DNA of 31,132 nt. It comes from VMEP01 sp964414265. Lineage in GTDB: Bacteria > Patescibacteriota > Minisyncoccia > Phycocordibacterales > VMEP01. Numbering within the stretch: position 1 is the stretch's first letter; each line of letters opens with the position of its first letter. Location of the stretch: contig CAYPVT010000003.1 in NCBI GenBank assembly GCA_964414265.1, positions 1 to 31,132 of the forward strand, given 5' to 3'. Positions 23,980 through 31,132 of the stretch are shown here, in pieces. The position numbers and the translations under genes are program-made. The notes under the pieces are model-generated. The model saw nothing but the letters and a program-made list of their open reading frames with translations, made no database searches and was not told where the DNA came from.

Positions 23980-26900
23980 ATGAAAAAAACTATTTTTCTC
24001 TTTTTCTTTTTATTATTTTTTATGTCATCGCAGGTTCAAGCCCAAACACCTACTCCTAGTGTGCCCACTAATTCAAATATTTCTGGGGGCGATATCCCAA
24101 AAGATATTCAGGTTATCATTAATAGAGACAGTAAGACTTGGACTACAGCAGAGAAAGAGAAGGTTACTGATTTTGTTATTTCAACAAACTCTCCTAGTGT
24201 CGGTTCAACTGGAGCTTCTCTTCCGGGAACAGTTAATTGTTTTGATTATTATCACTTCGGTTCTGTTCAGGTCGATCTGTCTACGACACTTTCCCAGACT
24301 GTTCCTGGTGCGACAATTGGTTTTTCTGGGGAAATAAAAAACAATAATGTTTATCCAATCGTAGACGGGCAAGTTTACGTAAAAATATTTAAGGTAAAAA
24401 ACGGTGAATTTAACCAAGAGAACGGTTCCGCTCTTGTTGACCAGTTTCCGCTTGAAGAAATATTTGTCATTCCAGCGCAAGGGAGTAAAAAAACTACATT
24501 TTCTTGGGATGTTCCAGAAAACGCAGAGGGAGGGGAGTACACGGCCGCTTTCTTTTTTCAAACCGCTAAGCGCTACAATCTTTTAGGCCTTTCTTTTACT
24601 GATGATGTGACAGGAAATCAAGTGCATTTTTCAGTGGTAAGCGACAACATTAAAGGAGTTGTCGCTTTAGATAAAAATACTGTCACCCTAAATAAACAAT
24701 TACATCGTTTTGCGGCCTTCCCCCTTCGTTTTACTAAAGACGAAAACGTAAAGGCTGTTGTTCGGATTGTAAACCCGAGAAACGAAGCCGTTACAATTCC
24801 TGTTACGTGGAAGTTATATGCATGGGATAGTCTTCGTGAAGAAGCGCTTAGAGATACAAAAACAGAATCTATTCAATTAAAACCAAAAGAGGTAAGGGAG
24901 ATTTCTTACACAGCACTACCAATTAACGAGATTGTCTCATATCTTGTGGTAACAGCCGACGATGAGGCAAGTAAATCAATTCTTAATATTCGTTTTGCTC
25001 GCGATGGTATCGAAGAAACTAGAATAAATTTTCCAAGCATTGTCGCTTATCCACTTGAAAAAGATAAGGAGAATAATATTTTTTCATGTGTACACTCAAT
25101 TGGTAATGGGGTGGTTAAAGATAATAGTTTGACCTTAACCTTAAGGGATAATAAGGAGAGAGTTATTCATACTTATACTTATGAGGGAGATATAACAAGC
25201 GCGATGATGGGTATAAAAGATTCGTTTGTACCATCAAAAAATTATGTGACCTTTTCTCTTACCGCTAGCCTTAAACATAAAGGTAAGACAGTTGAAGAGG
25301 TGAGGGTTGTTTATGATTGTCGTGATATTGATGTGAACTCTTGCCCAAAACCAATGAGTACTGCGACAAAAGTTTTAATTGGGGTAGTCATTCTGTCTCT
25401 CATTTTTGCTTTTGGAAAAATTTTGAAAAATAAAGGAAAAATACCATTAGTTGTTCTTCTCTTTCTTGTTTCCCCGGCGTTATTTTTTGTAGCACCAGAT
25501 GTTACTCTCGCTAAAAGCGTGTCGGTTTCGCAAAGTTTGCCAATACTCGGTTTTGGTGAGGGTAGTGCCAACCCCGGCGGTAATGGTATTGGTGGAATAT
25601 CAACAACAGTGACATATAACGCGACGGTATCTCTTCTTGGGGCAGATCTTGTTGATGGATCCTTGATCCCTTCGGGCTCTACGGTCAGGGTACAATGGAC
25701 CCCGAGTAATAGCAGTAGTTCTTGGGTTGGCACTGGTGGTACGTATGATTCCCCTTATGGGCGATGGGATTCTTCGGCTAAGTCTTGTACAACGTATAAT
25801 AATTGCTCGGGTATTAACACTATTTACGGTAGTTTCTATCAAATTATATATCAAGGTGATATGGCGATTACACCACCTTCGTTTTCTGTCTCTGGGGGCG
25901 GTCTTAGTTGCGGGGCTACTTCAGGTGGTGGGATAACCAGTGGTCCATATAGCGCTTTTGCTTGTTCAATGATAGGTGGTTCTCCGTGGTGCGATATAGT
26001 TACGACTGCAGTACCTTATTACGCTGATTGCACAGTTACTGCATCTTCTGGGCAACCAATAAGCATGAATGTTGCTTATCCAGCTACGAGTGGGGCCATG
26101 AGGGCTGGGGAATTTGTTAGTTATGATGGTACGGTGACGGGTACGTATTCCCGTTCAGGTGGACTTAGTTTTAGTGTCCCATCCCAAGCAATTTCTTTTT
26201 CATTCGTTGCCGCTCCTCCAAGTAGTCCTCCAACAACACCAACTGTTACATATCAGAATCCAAGTCTTGTGAATACTGCCGTTGATTTTACTGTTACTTC
26301 AACCGATGCCGATGGCGATAATATTAGATATGGTTTTGATTGGGATAGGAATCTCACGATTGACGAATGGGTTCCGGCTGTTGGTTACGTCCCATCAGGG
26401 ACATCACAAACAGTTAGTCGCACATGGAACACAACTGGATATAAATATTTTTATGTAAAGACCCAAGACATAAATAATAATTATTCAAACCAAGCTTCAA
26501 AAAATATTAATATTGTAACTACTATAGTTAATGGTATTTGCGGGCCAGCCGATGGCACTACGAAGGTAGAAACCGCTCCCACGTCTGGGCTTTGTGATAC
26601 CGGGAATCCAAGTTCTGTTGCTAATCTTTCTACTTATTACAGGTGGAATTGCCGTGGTACAAACGGACCAGATTCTCCGACGTGTTATGCCTACAAAAAC
26701 GTAAAACCAACAGTCTCCATCACTGTTCCTGCCGGAAGCATCACAATAAATAGTTCTCAAGCGCAAGAGTTTACCGGAACAGCTACCGACACAGACGGCA
26801 CTGTTGTGGCCTATGAGTGGAGAACCAACAGTTGTACATCAGGCACATTACTCGGCTCCTTAATAAGCTTTGTACACTCATTTACTGCTGGAACATACTG

Positions 26901-27279
26901 GGTTTTCTTTAGAGCTCAAGATGATTCAGGTGTGTGGTCTACTAATTGTCCGAGCCGCTTAATAACAGTGAGTGCTGCCGCCCCAATAAACGGGGTGTGT
27001 GGTTCTGCAAATGGCGTAGAATCTCAAACTAAACCAACATCAAATCTTTGTAACACAGTAGGGCTACCAGGGCCGGTTGTTTTACCAAGTGACACTAGTG
27101 TTCTACCAGAAGGTGGCACCCCTTCTTCTTGGACTTGGACTTGTGCTGGTGAATACGGTGGCACTACTGCTTCATGTAGCTCAAATACGTCTTGTAGTGA
27201 CGGCAAGTGCCAGCCATCTAAAGGGGAGAGTCCTTCAACCTGTAGAGTTGATTGTAAGGTTAAAGTTGAGGAGTTTTAG
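23980..27279 (+). CDS. Large secreted protein with internal membrane hairpin, PKD-like domains and Cys-rich repeats
   Basis: 1099 residues. A signal peptide (MKKTIFLFFFLLFF, cleavage near QVQA-QT) leads an extracytoplasmic half of about 435 residues rich in beta strands, with no family recognised. Two hydrophobic segments follow: about 465-482 (VLIGVVILSLIFAFGKIL) and 488-506 (IPLVVLLFLVSPALFFVA), separated by KNKGK. The second resembles another signal peptide, ending near LAK. Beyond lie a Ser/Gly-rich region, a PKD/Ig-like domain (about 745-848, T-D-A-D-G-D-N), and a Cys repeat (850-905, V-N-G-I-C-G-P-A-D-G). A second PKD-like domain (about 908-1000) and a second Cys repeat (1003-1075) follow. 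It ends with C-S-D-G-K-C-x-P-x-x-x-E-x-x-x-x-C-x-x-D-C. Likely a surface-displayed structural or adhesive protein. Confidence 0.78.
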   Translation: MKKTIFLFFFLLFFMSSQVQAQTPTPSVPTNSNISGGDIPKDIQVIINRDSKTWTTAEKEKVTDFVISTNSPSVGSTGASLPGTVNCFDYYHFGSVQVDLSTTLSQTVPGATIGFSGEIKNNNVYPIVDGQVYVKIFKVKNGEFNQENGSALVDQFPLEEIFVIPAQGSKKTTFSWDVPENAEGGEYTAAFFFQTAKRYNLLGLSFTDDVTGNQVHFSVVSDNIKGVVALDKNTVTLNKQLHRFAAFPLRFTKDENVKAVVRIVNPRNEAVTIPVTWKLYAWDSLREEALRDTKTESIQLKPKEVREISYTALPINEIVSYLVVTADDEASKSILNIRFARDGIEETRINFPSIVAYPLEKDKENNIFSCVHSIGNGVVKDNSLTLTLRDNKERVIHTYTYEGDITSAMMGIKDSFVPSKNYVTFSLTASLKHKGKTVEEVRVVYDCRDIDVNSCPKPMSTATKVLIGVVILSLIFAFGKILKNKGKIPLVVLLFLVSPALFFVAPDVTLAKSVSVSQSLPILGFGEGSANPGGNGIGGISTTVTYNATVSLLGADLVDGSLIPSGSTVRVQWTPSNSSSSWVGTGGTYDSPYGRWDSSAKSCTTYNNCSGINTIYGSFYQIIYQGDMAITPPSFSVSGGGLSCGATSGGGITSGPYSAFACSMIGGSPWCDIVTTAVPYYADCTVTASSGQPISMNVAYPATSGAMRAGEFVSYDGTVTGTYSRSGGLSFSVPSQAISFSFVAAPPSSPPTTPTVTYQNPSLVNTAVDFTVTSTDADGDNIRYGFDWDRNLTIDEWVPAVGYVPSGTSQTVSRTWNTTGYKYFYVKTQDINNNYSNQASKNINIVTTIVNGICGPADGTTKVETAPTSGLCDTGNPSSVANLSTYYRWNCRGTNGPDSPTCYAYKNVKPTVSITVPAGSITINSSQAQEFTGTATDTDGTVVAYEWRTNSCTSGTLLGSLISFVHSFTAGTYWVFFRAQDDSGVWSTNCPSRLITVSAAAPINGVCGSANGVESQTKPTSNLCNTVGLPGPVVLPSDTSVLPEGGTPSSWTWTCAGEYGGTTASCSSNTSCSDGKCQPSKGESPSTCRVDCKVKVEEF
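26527..27190 (+). repeat. Two diverged copies of a Cys-repeat module in the 1099-residue protein
   Basis: The modules begin VNGICGPADG (residue 850) and INGVCGSANG (residue 1003). Each continues with a T-S-x-L-C segment and a W-x-C-x-G ... C segment. They are separated by a PKD-like domain. Conservation is at protein level; the DNA copies have diverged. Confidence 0.7.
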
Positions 27280-27345
27280 TCGTGTTTTATGACGTCTTTT
27301 AAGTATAGGCCCTCGGTTTTTCTTTACGTTTAAAGCTTAAAATTA

Positions 27346-27354
27346 TGGTAAAAT
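27346..27354 (+). promoter_or_regulatory. Extended -10 TGGTAAAAT before the ligase-like gene
   Basis: This is the third copy of this nine-base element, 42 bases before the ATG at 27397. A second possible -10 (TATATT, 27373-27378) is closer to the start. The preceding 65 bases hold a short GTCGT/ATGAC hairpin followed by a few Ts, a poor terminator. Confidence 0.4.
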
Positions 27355-27396
27355 CTAACGATTAAATTCAGGTATATTAATAAGTAAAAATAATTC

Positions 27397-29769
27397 ATGG
27401 TAACAAAAAATTTTCTCAGGGGTCTTATTATTAGTGGTATTTTTCTCGTTCCTTTTATTCCACTTATAATTTCAACGCCGTTGTTTTTCCCGTTTATAAC
27501 AGGGAAAAATTTCACATTCCGCATTATCGTTGAAATTATTTTTGCTGCCTGGCTTCTACTTCTTTATTATGACGCATCCTATCGTCCAAAGAAAAACTTA
27601 ATAACGATTGCGGTTGGAACTTTTATCGGGGTTGTTGCCATCGCTGATATTTTTGGAATAAATCCATACCGCAGTTTTTGGTCAAACTATGAAAGAATGG
27701 AAGGGCTGATTTCGCTTCTTCATGTTGTAGCCTATTTCTTCGTCGCGACCACTATTGTTGTGACAGAGAAATTGTGGAGTAAATTTTTTCACACTTTGTT
27801 TGGTGTAAGCTTTTTCCTTACTCTTTATTCTGCGATGCAGATTCACGGAGAGTTAACAATAAACCAGGGAAGCGTTCGTGCTGATGCAACATTAGGCAAT
27901 GCCACTTATTTTGCCGTTTTCCTTCTTATAAATATATTCCTGATGGTTTTCTGGTTTGTAAGGAATAAAGGGAAGGGCTCATTTGATATTTTTTACTCAT
28001 GGGTAGTTGGACTCATTTTGTTTGCAATTTTTGGTTTTAATATTGTTGGAAGCGATACAGCAACACTAGGTTTTTACGGAAAGTTGTTTCTCGGACTTTC
28101 TGTGATTGGTTTGCCAACAATTGGATATTTGTACTTTACTAAAAATGAAAATGTTTTAATCAGTCGTGGTCTTTATTGTTTTATATTTGTTCTTGATTTA
28201 ATTGCTCTTTATTACACAGCAACTCGTGGCGCTATTTTAGGGCTCATCGCTGGTGCAGCTTTGTCGGCTATATTAATTGCTTGGTTTAATCGTGAAAACA
28301 GATTTGTTAAAAATACTGCGATTGGAGTAATCGCCACAATCGTGCTTTTTTTTGGACTTTTTGTCGCGTTCAAAGACTCTCAAATCGTTGTTAATAGTCC
28401 GGTGTTGAGCAGATTTTCAACTATTTCGTTTACTGAACAAACAGTTAAGTCGCGCGCTATGATTTGGAATATGAGCTGGCAGGGGGTTAAAGAAAATCCT
28501 TTGTTGGGTTGGGGACAAGACAACTTTATCGCCGTATTTGCAAAACATTACAACCCTAAAATGTGGAGCCAGGAGCCATGGTTTGATCGTTCGCATAACG
28601 TTTTCTTTGATTGGTTGATAGCTGCGGGATTTCTTGGACTTCTCGCATACCTATCGATGTTTGCTACGGCACTCTACTCTTTATGGAGACTCGCATCATC
28701 TCTAACTGTCACAGAGAAGAGTATTTTAACTGGTTTGTTTGGCGCATATTTTTTCCACAATCTTTTTGTTTTCGATAACCTTGTGAGTTATATATTATTC
28801 TTCTCGTTAATTGGTTTTATTAACGTGATGATATTCGGGGTAGATGAACCTAATTCTCAAAACAAGCAAATTACTCCAAACAAAAAAGATGAAGAGAGTT
28901 TGCTTAGTTATGTTTTTGTTCCGTCTGTGTTTATTGGATTTGTGCTTGTTATGTATTTTGCGAATATCAAACCAATTTCTGCGTCAATGTCTTTGATACA
29001 AGCAATTTCTCCACAAGAAGAGAAAGATGGTGGGCTTAATAAAAATTTCGAGTATTTTGAAAAAACTTTTGCCTACAATACTTTTGGAAGTGGGGAAGCG
29101 CGAGAGCAATTAATACAAGTGTCGCTTAAAATTAATCAGGCGAATGTTCCAATAGAGGTAAAACAAAAGTTTGTTAACCTAGCTCGTAATGAAATGATTA
29201 AGCAGATTGAAGAGAGTCCGCTTGATGTTCGTTATCCGTTATTCTTGGGAGGATTGTTAAATAATTATTCTCAATTTGGCGAATCCATTACATATCTTGA
29301 AAAAGCCCGAACTATTTCTCCAAAGAAACAACAGGTTTTGTTTGAGCTCGGAACAACTTACATAAATAGAAAAGAGTTTGATAAAGCAGTTGAAGTGTTG
29401 AAAGAGGCATACGAAGGAGATAAAACTTATAATGATGCTCGAGTAATATATGCCACTTCTTTGATTTATGCAGGGAGGGCAGGCGAGGCAGAGGCAATCT
29501 TGGGTGATAGTGATAATTTAGATAATCGTCTAATTAATGCCTATGCTGTTACTGGTAACTACAACAAATTACTCGTTCTTTTGGATAAAAAATTAAAAAG
29601 TAACCCAAATGATCCACAAACACTCTTGAATCTTGCAGCGATATATCTTCAAGTTGGGGATAGGGTTAAATCAGTTGAATTACTGGAGAGAATAATTAAA
29701 ATAAACCCGCAATTTAAAGAACAGGGTGAATACTACATTAAAGAGATTAAAGCTGGAAGAAACCCTTAA
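27397..29769 (+). CDS. O-antigen ligase/polymerase family (Wzy_C) membrane protein with C-terminal TPR repeats
   Basis: 790 residues. About the first 480 form a polytopic membrane region with roughly a dozen helices. ATRGAILGLIAG is followed by the long extracytoplasmic loop containing NPLLGWGQDNF (about 367-377) and WFDRSHNVFFDWLIAAG (about 395-411), the Wzy_C signature of WaaL, Wzy and PglL-type enzymes. The Arg and His there are the residues typically needed. Another helix lies near 505-525. Residues about 609-788 form tetratricopeptide repeats (YLEKARTISPKKQQVLFELG, LLNLAAIYLQVGD). The enzyme would transfer or polymerise lipid-linked glycan outside the membrane, with the TPR part binding a protein partner. 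Whether it is a ligase, polymerase or protein O-glycosyltransferase cannot be decided from motifs. Confidence 0.82.
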   Translation: MVTKNFLRGLIISGIFLVPFIPLIISTPLFFPFITGKNFTFRIIVEIIFAAWLLLLYYDASYRPKKNLITIAVGTFIGVVAIADIFGINPYRSFWSNYERMEGLISLLHVVAYFFVATTIVVTEKLWSKFFHTLFGVSFFLTLYSAMQIHGELTINQGSVRADATLGNATYFAVFLLINIFLMVFWFVRNKGKGSFDIFYSWVVGLILFAIFGFNIVGSDTATLGFYGKLFLGLSVIGLPTIGYLYFTKNENVLISRGLYCFIFVLDLIALYYTATRGAILGLIAGAALSAILIAWFNRENRFVKNTAIGVIATIVLFFGLFVAFKDSQIVVNSPVLSRFSTISFTEQTVKSRAMIWNMSWQGVKENPLLGWGQDNFIAVFAKHYNPKMWSQEPWFDRSHNVFFDWLIAAGFLGLLAYLSMFATALYSLWRLASSLTVTEKSILTGLFGAYFFHNLFVFDNLVSYILFFSLIGFINVMIFGVDEPNSQNKQITPNKKDEESLLSYVFVPSVFIGFVLVMYFANIKPISASMSLIQAISPQEEKDGGLNKNFEYFEKTFAYNTFGSGEAREQLIQVSLKINQANVPIEVKQKFVNLARNEMIKQIEESPLDVRYPLFLGGLLNNYSQFGESITYLEKARTISPKKQQVLFELGTTYINRKEFDKAVEVLKEAYEGDKTYNDARVIYATSLIYAGRAGEAEAILGDSDNLDNRLINAYAVTGNYNKLLVLLDKKLKSNPNDPQTLLNLAAIYLQVGDRVKSVELLERIIKINPQFKEQGEYYIKEIKAGRNP

Positions 29770-29773
29770 AAGC

Positions 29774-29802
29774 TTGACTTTTTCGGATGTTTCTGATAGT
29801 AT
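29774..29802 (+). promoter_or_regulatory. Promoter TTGACT-N17-TAGTAT with extended -10
   Basis: TTGACT at 29774-29779 and TAGTAT at 29797-29802 are spaced exactly 17 bases. TGA precedes the hexamer (TGn). This is the best -35/-10 pair in the window. It starts 5 bases after the ligase-like gene ends and points into the GC-richer hairpin region, with transcription expected from about 29809. Confidence 0.55.
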
Positions 29803-29958
29803 ATCCAGATGAGTGCTTTTGTGTTAGTTCTTAAAAGCACGAATGTCTGCGTAAGCCCCCGCCTCGGCGGGGTTTTGCGTTTCTGCTCATTTATCGAGGT
29901 GAAGCATCGTTTACGGTGAGACAAAAACGCAAAACAACCGGAGGCGGGCCCCAGCAAG

Positions 29959-29979
29959 ACGGCTTTTAGCCGTTTTTTT
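29959..29979 (+). terminator. Rho-independent terminator (ACGGCT-TTT-AGCCGT plus T-run)
   Basis: A 6-bp GC-rich stem with a TTT loop is followed by an uninterrupted T-run to 29979. Outer AGCAA/TTGCT (29953-29957, 29978-29982) can extend the stem. It would end a transcript of about 170 bases from the promoter at 29774. Confidence 0.6.
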
Positions 29980-30052
29980 GCTCTGTGATGAGGCGGGCTC
30001 GCGAGCAGTCTGTATTCGGACTGACTTGTGAGTTTGCGCTACTTTAATGATG

Positions 30053-30090
30053 AAAGCCGCGGACTATCCGCGGCTTTGTTTCGTTTTTTT
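30053..30090 (+). terminator. Strong rho-independent terminator
   Basis: The perfect 11-bp stem AAAGCCGCGGA/TCCGCGGCTTT (30053-30063, 30067-30077) with loop CTA is followed by GTTTCG and seven Ts. It lies just before the 3' end of the convergent small gene, which it may also serve, though no T-run follows on that strand. Confidence 0.7.
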
Positions 30091-30093
30091 GGG

Positions 30094-30261
30094 CTAGTAT
30101 GGTTGCCCGAACTTGTCCAAAATAAGACTACCTTCTTCGTCGACATAGGCCTCCTTTTCAGCATCGAATCGCAGTTTTCGGGTTGCCGATGCCTCCTTGT
30201 TGGTTGGATGCTTCGGTGATAAGTCGGCATCTAATTCCTTTGGTTGGGGAGATGCGTTCAC
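30094..30261 (-). CDS. Small acidic hydrophilic protein, 55 residues, unknown function
   Basis: GTG at 30261 is preceded, after five bases, by AAGGAG (30272-30267 on the minus strand), one of the few good Shine-Dalgarno sequences in the window. The frame runs 55 codons to TAG. The product starts MNASPQPKELDADLSPKH and ends with a patterned tail, RFDAEKEAYVDEEGSLI then LDKFGQPY. It has about 11 acidic and 8 basic residues, no Cys, and no membrane segment. I do not recognise a family. An overlapping plus-strand frame (63 codons from 30028) lacks a comparable start. An extended -10, TGATATATT on the minus strand (30318-30310), could drive it, back-to-back with the murB promoter. Confidence 0.6.
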   Translation of the reverse strand: MNASPQPKELDADLSPKHPTNKEASATRKLRFDAEKEAYVDEEGSLILDKFGQPY

Positions 30262-30340
30262 GGGGGCTCCTTTTTTGGTTGGTTGTTAGAAAAAACTAAA
30301 CCGAATTTTAATATATCACATTATTTTAATTTTTATTACC

Positions 30341-30349
30341 TGCTATACT
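30341..30349 (+). promoter_or_regulatory. Extended -10 TGCTATACT upstream of murB
   Basis: TGC-TATACT is one mismatch from the TATAAT consensus with a correct TGn. Transcription would begin at about 30356, giving a leader of about 93 bases before the murB ATG. It is the longest apparent leader in this window. Confidence 0.55.
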
Positions 30350-30368
30350 TATTTTACGTTGCCCTTAG

Positions 30369-30432
30369 TCTTGGCTGGTGAACGCACTCATATAAGACAT
30401 TTGTTTTTGGAGCCAACACTTACCAGCCAAGA
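30369..30432 (+). promoter_or_regulatory. Inverted repeat in the murB leader, with an alternative pairing partner
   Basis: TCTTGGCTGGT (30369-30379) and ACCAGCCAAGA (30422-30432) are a perfect 11-bp inverted repeat, extendable by a G-U and an A-U pair. The loop contains AGCCAA at 30411-30416, which competes with the 3' arm for TTGGCT (30371-30376). A short T-run (30443-30448) follows just before the start codon. This arrangement could be an attenuator or ligand-responsive leader. No known riboswitch class is recognised. Confidence 0.45.
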
Positions 30433-30448
30433 TTGTGGGTAATTTTTT

Positions 30449-31132
30449 ATGAAGATAGAAGAAAATATTTCACTTCGCGACTTAACAACTTTTCGCATTG
30501 GAGGCACAGCTCGTTATTTTTGTGAGGCAGAATCAATAGGGGATATAAAAGAGGCTGTTTTATTTGCCGAAAAAAATAATTTACTATTTTATATTTTAGG
30601 TGGAGGATCTAACCTTTTGGTTTCTGACGAAGGATTTTCTGGTTTAGTAATAAAAATTTCTTTACATGGTATTTCAATTGAAGAGAAAGATGAAAAAATA
30701 ATAGCGAAAGCTTTTGCGGGGGAATCGTGGGATGGTTTTGTGAATTATTTAACCGAGAATGGTTTTTCTGGTTTGGAATTACTTTCGGGTATTCCGGGGA
30801 CAGTCGGAGCATCTCCTGTTCAAAATATCGGAGCTTACGGGAAAGAAGTATCACAATTTATAGAATGGGTGAATGTTTTTGATGTAGAGTCAAAAGAAAA
30901 TAAAAAAATTTTAAACAATGAATGTGGTTTTGAGTATAGAGATAGTATTTTTAAAAAAGATTTTGGTAAAAATTTAGTAATTACAGAAGTTGCTTTTCGT
31001 GTTTTTAAAGATTACCAAACACAGATAAACCATAAAGAAATCTCGGCAGAACTTTTGAGGAAGGGAATTGTCATTGAGAAGGTGAAAGCGAAAGATATAC
31101 GCGAAGCGGTTTTGTTTGTTCGCGCGAACAAA
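30449..31132 (+). CDS. murB: UDP-N-acetylenolpyruvoylglucosamine reductase, N-terminal 228 residues (runs off the window)
   Basis: A flavoenzyme reducing UDP-GlcNAc-enolpyruvate to UDP-MurNAc with NADPH, an early cytosolic step of peptidoglycan synthesis. The first residues contain DLTTFRIGGTARYF, as expected for MurB. The FAD site shows ILGGGSNLLVSDEGF (residues 49-63) and LLSGIPGTVGASPVQNIGAYG (111-131). YRDSIFK (163-169) carries the proton-donor Ser166. The frame is open to the last base, so the C-terminal part with the catalytic Glu is outside. It starts at the ATG after a T-run with no Shine-Dalgarno. It is separate from the glycan genes and shows that the organism makes its own cell wall. 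Confidence 0.93.
   Translation, partial: MKIEENISLRDLTTFRIGGTARYFCEAESIGDIKEAVLFAEKNNLLFYILGGGSNLLVSDEGFSGLVIKISLHGISIEEKDEKIIAKAFAGESWDGFVNYLTENGFSGLELLSGIPGTVGASPVQNIGAYGKEVSQFIEWVNVFDVESKENKKILNNECGFEYRDSIFKKDFGKNLVITEVAFRVFKDYQTQINHKEISAELLRKGIVIEKVKAKDIREAVLFVRANK

Larger units (their letters stand above)
29809..30090 (+). ncRNA. Candidate structured noncoding RNA locus
   Basis: The gap 29770-30448 is the only long one in the window; this is its plus-strand part. Bases 29841-29960 are about 56% G+C against about 33% just upstream. Hairpins in order: GTGCTTTT/AAAAGCAC (29812-29819, 29833-29840); CCCCGC-CTCG-GCGGGG (29857-29872); a long arm pairing GTTTTGCGTTT with AAACGCAAAAC (29872-29882, 29925-29935), extended by TG/CA and CTCA/TGAG. 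The terminator-like stems at 29959 and 30053 follow. CCCGCCTC (29858-29865) can also pair with GAGGCGGG at 29941-29948 or 29990-29997, an alternative fold. It does not match tmRNA, RNase P, SRP or 6S RNA by eye. Confidence 0.45.

Noticed and set aside
29857..29872. Resemblance of CCCCCGCCTC to the 3' end of tmRNA
   Set aside because: There is no preceding T-loop sequence, no CCA end and no matching 5' acceptor arm. The bases form a local hairpin instead.
29809..29919. 36-codon frame starting MSAFVLVLKST exactly where the 29774 promoter should start transcription
   Set aside because: The translation runs through GC-rich hairpins and gives a low-quality peptide (SPRLGGVLRF) ending in TGA. Structured RNA is the simpler reading, though a leaderless peptide is not excluded.

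Overview
The window looks like a piece of a Patescibacteria (CPR) genome, most likely in the Parcubacteria group. The support is its AT-rich composition, many small glycosyltransferases and methyltransferases of CPR type, secreted lamin-tail-domain and Cys-repeat proteins, and a polytopic O-antigen-ligase-like protein with a TPR tail. The lower taxon cannot be fixed from the sequence. All genes use the standard code. None of the 25 gene ends visible uses TGA.

Region 1 (1-8737, plus strand) is a surface-polysaccharide gene run: a GT4 fragment, a GT4 carrying heptanucleotide repeats, a compact UDP-sugar dehydrogenase, then a tight operon (GT4, methyltransferase, GT4, GT9, SDR epimerase, WecB-type UDP-GlcNAc 2-epimerase). 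Region 2 (8789-16328) alternates strands: GT2 and methyltransferase (minus), a Wzx-like flippase (plus), two methyltransferases (minus), a 795-residue two-domain transferase (plus), and another methyltransferase (minus). Region 3 (16516-20084, plus) holds a methyltransferase followed by NeuB, NeuC and NeuA homologues, a minimal route from UDP-GlcNAc to a CMP-activated sialic-acid-like nonulosonate.

Region 4 (20186-29769, plus) encodes the exported side: a small anchored protein with an EF-hand-like loop, a 1035-residue lipase-like/Ig-like/lamin-tail protein, a 1099-residue secreted protein with PKD-like and Cys-rich repeats, and the ligase/polymerase with TPRs. Sugar activation, assembly, flipping and final transfer are therefore all represented, next to large secreted proteins that are plausible acceptors.

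Region 5 (29770-31132) is different. It has a GC-richer noncoding stretch with a good promoter and several strong hairpins, a previously easy-to-miss 55-codon minus-strand gene with a clear ribosome-binding site, and the start of murB behind a leader with an 11-bp inverted repeat.

Most plus-strand genes lack a Shine-Dalgarno sequence. Several have an extended -10 element only about 10 bases before the start codon, suggesting leaderless mRNAs. No rRNA, tRNA, CRISPR array or insertion sequence was seen.
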